DNA from: Panacagrimonas perspica
GTDB lineage: Bacteria > Pseudomonadota > Gammaproteobacteria > Nevskiales > Nevskiaceae
Assembly: GCF_004364935.1 (NCBI RefSeq)
Contig: NZ_SOBT01000008.1
Span: 685,534 to 749,533 of the forward strand
Length of the DNA: 64,000 nt
Reading direction: 5' to 3'
Part shown: in pieces, positions 17,851 through 27,300 of the stretch
Position numbering within the stretch: the stretch's first letter is position 1
Layout: each line of letters starts with the position of its first letter
The notes under the pieces: model-generated
What the model was told of the DNA's origin: nothing
What the model saw: only the letters and a program-made list of their open reading frames with translations
Database searches by the model: none
Program-made: the position numbers and the translations under genes

Positions 17851-18879
17851 ATGGCCGGCTACTACGTTCGCAGCGCGATTCTCGTCGGATCCATTCCGCT
17901 GCTCGCGGAGCGGGGAGCCGACGCCCGGGAGCTGGCCCGCTCGATCGGCATCGACGCGGCGGCCCTGACTGATCCGGATATCCCGGTGCCCGCGGCGCAG
18001 ATCCTCGATTTCTACGAACGCGCCGCGCGGGTGGCCGACTGTCCGACGTTCGGTCTGCGCATGGCCGCACGCACCGGCATCGCGGTGGTCGGGCCGCTGT
18101 GGATCCTGCTGCGCCAGGCGCAGACGCTCCAGCAGATGGGCGAGGACCTCGCGGCGCATTTCGAACTGTACACACGTGCGGCGATCGTGAAACTGCGTCG
18201 CGTCGGCAACGACGCGCTGCTGACCTGGGGCATGGCCGGCGACGTCGACCGCACGGAAGTGCAACTCGCGGAATTCTCGCTGGCCGTGCTGTGCGCCGAA
18301 CTGCGGCGACATGCGCCTTCGGGCTGGGAGCCGCCTTCGGTGCGCTTCCGGCACGCTGCGCCGCGCGATCGCGCGCCGCTGCGCCGCGTATTCGGCGCCA
18401 ATCTGAGTTTCGACCAGACCGAGAACGGCATCCTGATCGAGCGCCGCGTGCTCGATCAGCCGCTGCGGGCTGCGGGTTCGCGCACGCGCACCTTGCTCAG
18501 CCACGTGCTGCGCCAAGGCGAGGCCTCGGCCGATCCCGGTCTGTTGTCGCGAGCGGATGCCGCGGTGCGCGCGATGCTCCCGTACGGCCGCTGCACGCTG
18601 GAGGACCTGAGCCGCGCGCTCGCCATGGCGCCGCGGACCTTGCAGGAGCACCTCAAGGCGCAGGGCAGCAGCTTCCAGCAGATCCGCGATGCCGCGCGCG
18701 CGGATCTCGCCGGCCGCTACCTGCGCGAATCGCGGATGAGCCTGTCCCAGGTCGCTGACGTGCTGGGTTTCGCCGAACTGAGCGTGTTCAGCCGCTGTTT
18801 CCGGCGCTGGCACGGTGTCAGCGCGCGGCAGTGGCGCAGTGCGGCGCGGGCTCGCGACGAGGCCGTCGCCACGAGCTGA
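17851..18879 (+). CDS. AraC-family regulator (arabinose-binding-domain/OruR type)
   Basis: This 342-residue transcription factor has an N-terminal ligand-sensing domain of the type shared by OruR-like AraC proteins (about 20-210, GADARELARSIGID onward) and a C-terminal pair of helix-turn-helix motifs (about 245-335, ending LGFAELSVFSRCFRRWHG). The ATG at 17851 follows GGAGG (17841-17845). It diverges from the EthA-like monooxygenase, with a 146-base intergenic region, and probably activates or represses that gene in response to its substrate. That link comes from position only. Confidence 0.9.
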   Translation: MAGYYVRSAILVGSIPLLAERGADARELARSIGIDAAALTDPDIPVPAAQILDFYERAARVADCPTFGLRMAARTGIAVVGPLWILLRQAQTLQQMGEDLAAHFELYTRAAIVKLRRVGNDALLTWGMAGDVDRTEVQLAEFSLAVLCAELRRHAPSGWEPPSVRFRHAAPRDRAPLRRVFGANLSFDQTENGILIERRVLDQPLRAAGSRTRTLLSHVLRQGEASADPGLLSRADAAVRAMLPYGRCTLEDLSRALAMAPRTLQEHLKAQGSSFQQIRDAARADLAGRYLRESRMSLSQVADVLGFAELSVFSRCFRRWHGVSARQWRSAARARDEAVATS

Positions 18880-18990
18880 TCGTGCCGGGGGTCTGGGGCT
18901 GCAGATGTTCTCTTCCGCGAGTGGCTGCCAGCCGACGTTCGGGCGCGTATGCTGCGCGCCCTTCAACGCCGGACAGTCGCAACGGGAAGG

Positions 18991-19677
18991 ATGGAACAGC
19001 GCGCACAGGTGATTGCCGTCGACGGGCCCTCGGGAGTGGGGAAGGGTATGGTCGTGCGCGGTCTTGCATCACGACTGGGCTGGCATCGACTCGACAGTGG
19101 CGCGCTGTACCGGATCCTCGCCTTGGCCGCGCAGGCCGCATCCATTGACCTCGCGGATACGGACCGGGTCGCGGCGCTGGCCGCCAAGCTCGACATACGC
19201 TTCGACGGCGACACCGAGGAGGACGAGCGCATCCTCGTCAACGGCACCGACGTGGTGAAGGAAGTCCGCTCCGAGACCACCGGCGGGCTCGCTTCCCAGA
19301 TCGCGACGGCTCCGGCGGTGCGCGCGGCGCTTCTGCAACGCCAGCGGGACTTTCGTGTCGCGCCGGGCCTGATTGCGGATGGTCGCGACATGGGCACCGT
19401 GGTGTTCCCGGATGCCGGGCTCAAGATCTTCCTCACCGCGAGTGCCGAAGAACGCGCCAAACGGCGTGCAAATCAGTTGAGCGCACGCGGTCAGGTGGTT
19501 AGACTCGCCGACCTTTCAGCGGAGATCCGCGCGCGTGATGAACGCGATCGGACTCGGGCAGTGGCACCACTGGTGCCGGCACCCGACGCCGTCGAGATCG
19601 ACACCAGTTTATTGAATCCAGCTCAAGTATTTGAACGGATTGACGAACTTCTGAAGACCCGTGGCTTCCTCCGCTGA
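18991..19677 (+). CDS. cmk: Cytidylate kinase
   Basis: Cmk phosphorylates CMP and dCMP to the diphosphates. The 228-residue protein has the P-loop [11 protein letters not shown] (the family more often has SGKGT), the substrate segment [11 protein letters not shown], and the conserved [13 protein letters not shown]. An in-frame ATG at 18949 would add 14 residues; 18991 matches the family start. The gene resumes the conserved supraoperon order after several unrelated genes and is followed by rpsA, as in most gammaproteobacteria. Confidence 0.95.
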   Translation: MEQRAQVIAVDGPSGVGKGMVVRGLASRLGWHRLDSGALYRILALAAQAASIDLADTDRVAALAAKLDIRFDGDTEEDERILVNGTDVVKEVRSETTGGLASQIATAPAVRAALLQRQRDFRVAPGLIADGRDMGTVVFPDAGLKIFLTASAEERAKRRANQLSARGQVVRLADLSAEIRARDERDRTRAVAPLVPAPDAVEIDTSLLNPAQVFERIDELLKTRGFLR

Positions 19678-19745
19678 CGCCGACCCGCAAGGGAAGGCGT
19701 CAGTTTCGTTTTGGCGGTCGAGAAAAGATTCAAAAGCGGTACGGG

Positions 19746-19763
19746 GGCTGCACCGGAGCAGCC
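19746..19763 (+). promoter_or_regulatory. Hairpin with GGA loop in the rpsA leader
   Basis: A 6-bp stem (GGCTGC, 19746-19751, with GCAGCC, 19758-19763) displays ACCGGA in the loop. It lies 60 bases before the rpsA start, which itself lacks a clear Shine-Dalgarno sequence. In E. coli, SD-less rpsA initiation and autoregulation by S1 depend on leader hairpins with GGA loops; a similar role here is inference. Confidence 0.55.
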
Positions 19764-19823
19764 TCATACATCTACCCGTTCTGCCCGATCCGGTGCGCGG
19801 CAGTCAGTTCCTGTGAGTTCTTA

Positions 19824-21503
<1,680 letters not shown>

Positions 21504-21568
21504 GTCCCGTCCGCTGCATCTCTTTAGATTGCTGGCGTATCCGCTAGAAACTAAAGAGAAAAAACGAA

Positions 21569-21596
21569 GGGCCGCGCTTGCGCGGCCCTTTTTTTT
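21569..21596 (+). terminator. Rho-independent terminator after rpsA
   Basis: The stem GGGCCGCG (21569-21576) pairs with CGCGGCCC (21581-21588) around CTTG, followed by eight T residues (21589-21596). This is a textbook intrinsic terminator that separates rpsA from ihfB. Confidence 0.93.
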
Positions 21597-21635
21597 GGCC
21601 TATCGTCCCTGGCATTCCCGGGTGGGTGAGAGCAC

Positions 21636-21971
21636 ATGACGAAGTCGGAACTCATCGAGCGGTTGGCAGCACGCCAGACGCATCTCATGCAGAAGGACGT
21701 CGAGCTGGCGGTCAAGCAGATCCTCGATCGCATCAGCCTGGCGCTGGCCCGGCAGGATCGGGTCGAGATCCGCGGCTTCGGCAGCTTCGCGCTTCACCAC
21801 CGGCCGAGCCGCGTCGGGCGCAATCCCAAGACCGGCGAGCCGGTCACGATTCCCGCCAAGCACGTGCCGCATTTCAAGCCGGGCAAGGAAATGCGGGAGC
21901 GTGTCAACGCGGGCGCGGCCACCCATCCGATCGTGGTGTCGACTTCGGTCGACGCCGACAACGATGACTGA
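21636..21971 (+). CDS. ihfB: Integration host factor beta subunit
   Basis: IhfB pairs with IhfA to bend DNA at specific sites in recombination, replication and promoter activation. The 111-residue protein opens with [11 protein letters not shown] and contains the DNA-contacting arm with the conserved proline ([13 protein letters not shown]) and the closing [12 protein letters not shown]. It has a C-terminal extension of about a dozen residues beyond the core ([16 protein letters not shown]) compared with E. coli. It is followed by lapA after six bases. Confidence 0.96.
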   Translation: MTKSELIERLAARQTHLMQKDVELAVKQILDRISLALARQDRVEIRGFGSFALHHRPSRVGRNPKTGEPVTIPAKHVPHFKPGKEMRERVNAGAATHPIVVSTSVDADNDD

Positions 21972-21977
21972 GGCCGC

Positions 21978-22301
21978 GTGCTGCGCATCTTCGTCATCGT
22001 CGCGCTGATCCTGTTTCTCGTCCTCGGCGCTTCGATCGGGTACTTCAACGCGCAGGAAGTCGAGTTCGACTACCTCGCCGGCACCGTCAAGCTTCCGCTC
22101 ATCGCCCTGGTCATCGGCGAGTTCGTACTGGCCGTGATGCTGACGCTCCTGATCTGCCTGGGACGCATGCTGGGCCTGAAGACGGAGATCCGCCGTCTGC
22201 GCAAGCAGGTCCAGAGCTCCGAATCCGAACTCAAATCGCTGCGTGAACTGCCGATTCGCGAAACACCGCCCGGCGACATCGTGGCCGCCAAAGAGGCCTG
22301 A
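21978..22301 (+). CDS. lapA: LapA-like lipopolysaccharide assembly membrane protein
   Basis: This 107-residue protein begins with GTG and has two hydrophobic helices (about 3-22 and 41-64) and a coiled C-terminal cytoplasmic tail, the layout of LapA (formerly DUF1049). The segment GYFNAQEVEFDYL between the helices is typical. LapA works with LapB in the regulation of LPS synthesis through control of LpxC. The stop codon overlaps the ATG of lapB (TGATG), so the two are coupled. Confidence 0.9.
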   Translation: MLRIFVIVALILFLVLGASIGYFNAQEVEFDYLAGTVKLPLIALVIGEFVLAVMLTLLICLGRMLGLKTEIRRLRKQVQSSESELKSLRELPIRETPPGDIVAAKEA

Positions 22302-23488
22302 TGCTGGATAGCACCCTGGGCGGGCTGCTGTTCCCATTGGGCGTGGCGCTGGGCTGGTATCTCGCGCGGCGTCTGCCCGGCTCGCGATCCGCCGGTCCAC
22401 AGTCCGGCCCGGACACGCACAGCCCGATCGCCGGCATCAGCACGCTGGTCCACGATGACCCGGACCAGGCCGTCGCCGCACTGCTCAACACCGAGCATCT
22501 CACCGAGGAAGCGGTCGAACTGCACCTGACGATGGGTGGCCTGTTCCGGCGGCGAGGGCAGGTGGATCGCGCGCTGCGCGTCCACGAAGCGCTGCTGTCG
22601 CGCACGACGCTGACACAAGCGCAACGCAATCGCACCGAGTACGAGCTGGCCGAGGATTACCTCAAGGCCGGCGTCTTCGACCGCGCCGAGCAGATCTATT
22701 CGTCGCTGGCCGATCGCGGCTTCAAGCTGCTGGCCTGTCTGGAAGCGGTGATCTCGATCCACGAGAGCTCGCACGACTGGCCGGGCGCCATCGCAGTCAG
22801 CCGCCGCCTGGAGGCCGCCAGTGGCAACTCGCGGCGGTCCATCACGGCGCAGTACCAGTGCGAGATGTCCGAAGAGGCCCGGCGTGCCAAGAACGACGAC
22901 GAGGCCCTGGTGCAGGCCCGCCGCGCCCTGAGCACCGACAACACCTCGGCCCGCGCGCATCTGGTCGTCGGACGGCTGGCGCAGGCGCGCAGCGACTGGT
23001 CCGAAGCCACCACGGCCTACGCGAAGGTCGCTGAACTCGAGCCCAAGCTGATGCCCGAGATCGTGCGTCCGTTGTGGGAGTGCTGTCGCGACTGGGGCCG
23101 CCCCGAGTACTTCGTGCACTGGATGGAAGACCTGCCCGAAGACCAGCGCATCGGGATCATCGACGTGGTGCGGGCCGAACTGCTGAACGAGACCGGCATG
23201 GATCCCTCCGGTTTCCTGCTCGAGGCCTTCGAGTCCCGTCCAAGCTGGAGCGTGCTCGAACAGGTGACGCGACTCGAGACGCCCGAGAACCCGGAATTGC
23301 TCGGCCGCGTGTCCGGCGCCATGCGCAGCGCGCTCAAGACGCTCAGTTCCGAGCGGCAGAAGTACCAGTGCCAGAGTTGCGGCATGAAGCCCGCGCAACT
23401 CTTCTGGCATTGCCCGAGCTGCAAGCAATGGGGAACGGTGTTCCCCCTCGAAGACCGGCTGCAGGTTCGCAACAGCCCGCTGCCCTGA
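22301..23488 (+). CDS. lapB: LapB, LPS assembly TPR protein
   Basis: LapB is an inner-membrane-anchored adaptor that directs LpxC to FtsH for degradation and so limits LPS synthesis. The 395-residue protein has a short N-terminal anchor, a run of tetratricopeptide-type helices (about 45-350, including LGRVSGAMRSALK at the end), and a C-terminal rubredoxin-like metal site with two Cys pairs (CQSC and CPSC). It overlaps lapA by one base and is followed by an independent ribosome binding site for the next gene. Confidence 0.95.
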   Translation: MLDSTLGGLLFPLGVALGWYLARRLPGSRSAGPQSGPDTHSPIAGISTLVHDDPDQAVAALLNTEHLTEEAVELHLTMGGLFRRRGQVDRALRVHEALLSRTTLTQAQRNRTEYELAEDYLKAGVFDRAEQIYSSLADRGFKLLACLEAVISIHESSHDWPGAIAVSRRLEAASGNSRRSITAQYQCEMSEEARRAKNDDEALVQARRALSTDNTSARAHLVVGRLAQARSDWSEATTAYAKVAELEPKLMPEIVRPLWECCRDWGRPEYFVHWMEDLPEDQRIGIIDVVRAELLNETGMDPSGFLLEAFESRPSWSVLEQVTRLETPENPELLGRVSGAMRSALKTLSSERQKYQCQSCGMKPAQLFWHCPSCKQWGTVFPLEDRLQVRNSPLP

Positions 23489-23503
23489 CAGGAGGATAGG
23501 CGC

Positions 23504-24139
23504 GTGGACACGCAAGTCGAGAAGGAACTGATCTACGTCGCAGACCCCATGTGCTCGTGGTGCTGGGGCTTCTCTCCGGTGATCGAGCAGCTCGCCCGGA
23601 TGCTGCAGGGCCGCGCCACGATCCGCGTGCTGCCCGGTGGTTTGAGGCCCGACGTGCGCGAGCCGCTGTCGGAGCACGAGGTCGGCTACATCATGGCCGA
23701 GTGGCGCAAGATCGCGCAGCAGACCGGGCAGCCCTTCGATTTCGAACAGCCGCTCGATACGACCTACGTCTACAACACCGAGCCGAGCTGCCGCGCGCTG
23801 TCGGTGATGATCCGCGAGCGCCCGGCCTGCGGGCTGGACTACCTCAAGAGCCTGCAGCAGGCGTTCTACGTCGGCCGCCGCGACCTGAAGGATCCCGAGG
23901 TGCTGGCGGATTACGCGCAAAGCTTCGGCGTGCCGCGTGCGGTGTTTCTCGACAAGCTGGATCAGCCCGCGGCCGTCGAGGCGTTCAACGAAGACGTCGG
24001 CTTTGCGCGCCGTTGCGGCATCGAAGGTTTTCCGTCGGTGCTGCTGCGCAGCGGACTGCGCATCCAGCGCCTGACGGTGGGCTACCAGCCCATCGAAGTC
24101 CTGCAGCCGCACATCCTGCGCTGGCTCGAAGCCGCGTAA
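23504..24139 (+). CDS. DsbA-family thioredoxin-fold protein (CSWC)
   Basis: This 211-residue protein of the DsbA/FrnE group has a thioredoxin fold with an inserted helical domain. The active site is CSWC at residues 17-20 (ADPMCSWCWGF). The cis-proline region is EGFPSVLL. There is no signal peptide, so it is probably cytoplasmic. The start is GTG at 23504 with a strong AGGAGG (23490-23495). It follows lapB by 15 bases and probably belongs to the same transcript. It could be a thiol oxidoreductase or an isomerase of the 2-hydroxychromene-2-carboxylate type; the CSWC pair favours redox work. Confidence 0.85.
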   Translation: MDTQVEKELIYVADPMCSWCWGFSPVIEQLARMLQGRATIRVLPGGLRPDVREPLSEHEVGYIMAEWRKIAQQTGQPFDFEQPLDTTYVYNTEPSCRALSVMIRERPACGLDYLKSLQQAFYVGRRDLKDPEVLADYAQSFGVPRAVFLDKLDQPAAVEAFNEDVGFARRCGIEGFPSVLLRSGLRIQRLTVGYQPIEVLQPHILRWLEAA

Positions 24140-24143
24140 CCCC

Positions 24144-24209
24144 GTAGCCCGGACGAAGTCCGGGATCCCCCTCGAAATCAGAGCGCCCCCCGGACTTCGT
24201 CCGGGCTAC
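24144..24209. repeat. GTAG palindromic element (GGAC-GAA-GTCC type)
   Basis: This complete element begins four bases after the stop codon of the DsbA-like gene. The stems are CCCGGAC-GAA-GTCCGGG and its inverse, with GCTAC at the end. Confidence 0.92.
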
Positions 24210-24353
24210 GGGTTTGACGGTTGACGACCGCGTTCCTGCTCGTCACCGTTCCATGGCGCAGGCCTGCATAAAAAATTCACGGAAATTCTTGGGGACCGGC
24301 CCTTGATGTCCGTGGCAGGCTGGGACATGGGGCCGGATCAGAACGAGGGAAGC

Positions 24354-27300
24354 ATGCAGACGACGACTGTCACGAAGTGGGGTGCCCGTTCGATTGCGGG
24401 CCGGGCTGGCGTCTTGCGGTCGCTGTCGATGAGCGGCGCACTTGCGCTGCTGCTGCTGACGCTCGTCCCATTCGTGGCGCAAGCCGCCACGGTGACCAGC
24501 TTCTCGCCGCAGGGCGCGGTGCGCGATGTGCGCCAGGTGACGGCGCGCTTCTCCGATGCGGTCGTGAAGTTCGGCGATCCGCGCCTGCCCGATCCGTTCA
24601 CCGTCGAATGCGCGGCCAAGGGCAAGGGACGCTGGGCGGATGCGCGCAACTGGGTCTACGACTTCGAGTCCGATCTCGTCGCCGGCGAGACCTGCACGTT
24701 CAAGCTCGTCGAGGGCCTGAAAGACTTGGCCGGCAGCGCGATCACCGGAACATCCGCGTTCTCCTTCGCCACCGGCGGTCCGGCGATCCGCGCGTCGATG
24801 CCGTACGAAGGCGCCACCGTCGACGAGAACCAGGTCTTCGCACTGGGACTGGATGCCGCGGCCACCGATGCCTCGGTGGCCGCGAACGCGTACTGCGCGA
24901 TCGAGGGCGTCGAAGAGCGCATCCCGCTGGTCGTGCTCACCGGCAAGGAACGCGAAGAGATCCTCGCGCAGCGTCGTGTGCTGGGCTACGCCTACTACGC
25001 CGTGCTGTGGAAGGACGGCGACACCGGCGGCGTCCAGGTGACGCACGACGCGCTGAAGAAGGCGGAGAAGAATCTCGTCGTGGCGCGCTGCTCGCGCCCG
25101 CTGCCGAACGCGGTGGCCTTGAAGCTGGTCTGGGGCAAGGGCGTGGCGACGCAGAGCGGCCTGCAGACCGTCGAAGACCAGGTGCTGGGTTTCCGCGTGC
25201 GCGACGCGTTCACCGCACGCTTCAGCTGCGATCGCGTCAACGCGAGCGCACCCTGCGTTCCGGTGCTGCCGATGTCGGTCTACTTCTCGGCGCCGGTGTC
25301 GCGCGAACAGGCCGCCGCGATCCGCCTGGTCGGAAAGGAGACGCGCAAGCCGAACCTGGGCACCGGCGAAGACAAGTTCGTCGAGAGCGTGACCTTCGAC
25401 GCGCCGTTCCCGACCGCGCAATCGTTCGAGCTGCGCCTGCCCGATGATTTTCGCGACGACGCCGGACGCGCCATTGAGAACCGCAGCAGCTATCCGCTGA
25501 CGGTGGCCACCGACGAGGCGCCGCCGCTGGCCAAGTTCAACGGCGAGTTCGGCATCCTCGAGCGATCCGAAGGCGGCGTGCTGCCGATCACGATCCGCGA
25601 TCTGGAAGACCACCCGACGAATCGCAGGATCGGCGGCCAGTCGAAGCGCATCGAGACCGAGGCCGAGATCCTCGACTGGATGAAGCGCGTGCGCACGGCG
25701 ATGAACTCGCGCTGGGACGACAGCACCTTCATCCAGCCGGGCATCGACTCGGTGTTCTCGGACGAGGATCAGGGCACCGAGTTCGAGTTGCCCGCGCGCG
25801 AAGGCGGCAAGGCCTTCGAGGTGATCGGCATTCCGCTCAAGGAGCCGGGCTTCCACGTCGTCGAGATCGCGAGTCCGCGCCTGGGCGCCGCGCTGCTCGG
25901 CGAGGATCGTCCGCGTTACGTGGCGACCACCGCGCTGGTGACCAATCTCGCGGTGCACTTCAAGTGGGGCAAGGAAGGCTCGCTGGTGTTCGTGTCGACG
26001 CTCGACGGCGCCAAGCCGGTGGCCGATGCGGTGATCCACATTGTCGATGGTTGCGATGCCAAGGCGATCTGGGAAGGCCGCACCGGCGCCGACGGCACCG
26101 TCCGCATCGAGAGCGGACTGCCGAAGCCGAAGAGCTGGTCGAGCTGCTCGAACGACGACTCGCATCCGGTGATGGTCAGCGCCCGCAAGGACGACGACCT
26201 GTCGTTCACGATGAGCGACTGGAACCAGGGCATCACGCCCAGCGACTTCCAGCTCGAAACCGGCTTGTGGGATTCGCCGCTGATCGCGCACAGCGTGTTC
26301 GACCGCTCGCTGTTCCGCGCCGGCGAGACCGTGTCGATGAAGCACTTCTGGCGCCAGCAGACGGCGAAGGGACTGTCGATTCCGGCAGAGTCGCCCAAGG
26401 AACTGGTCATCGAACACCAGGGCAGCGGCTCCACGGTGACGTTGCCGTTGAGCTTCGACGCCAACGGCATCGCCGAATCGCAGTGGGCCATTCCCAAGGA
26501 AGCGCGCCTGGGCGAGTACCAGGTGCGCGTCACCGGCACGGATCTGTCGCAGCCGTCCGGCAGCTTCCGCGTCGAGCAGTACCGCATCCCGCAGATGCGC
26601 GCCGTGATCACGCCGCCGGCCGAACCCGCGGTGGCGGTGACCTCGCTGCCGCTGGATCTCTATGTCGGCTATTTCTCCGGCGGTGCCGCCGCGAAGCTGC
26701 CGGTGAAGCTGCGCACGCAGGTGCGCCCGCGCGTGGTGACGTTCCCGCAGTACGACGGCTTCAGCTTCGGCGGTGCGCCGATCAAGGCCGGCATCGTCGA
26801 GGGCGGCGACGGCGGTTACTTCCCGGACGACGAGCAGGAACAGGAAGCGGCGCGACCGATGCCGGCGCAGACGCTGCCGCTGACGCTGGACGCCAACGGC
26901 TCGGCGCGCACGACGGTGCCGGACCTGCCGGCCTCCGCCGAGGCGCAGGAAGTCTTCTCGGAACTCGAGTACCCGGATGCCAACGGCGAGCTCACCAGCG
27001 TGCGCTCGACGGTGCCGCTATGGCCCGCGAAGCTGATCGTCGGCCTGTCGGGCGACGACTGGGCCGGCAAGAGCGAGTCGCTCAAGTTCCAGGCCGTCGT
27101 GCTGGATCTCAAGGGCAAGCCGGTGGCCTCGCAGCGCGTCAACGTGCAGCTCTGGTCCAACGTCACGCATTCGTATCGCAAGCGTCTGGTCGGTGGCTTC
27201 TACGCCTACTCGCACAGCCAGGAGACGAAGAAGCTGTCGGCGACCTGCCGCGAGAAGACCAACGCGCAGGGCATCGTGAGCTGCACGGTGGAGCCCGGCG

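Noticed and set aside
18949-18990. Upstream ATG for cmk
   Set aside because: It would add 14 residues (beginning MLRALQRRTVA) not seen in the family. The ATG at 18991 places the P-loop at the usual distance from the N-terminus.
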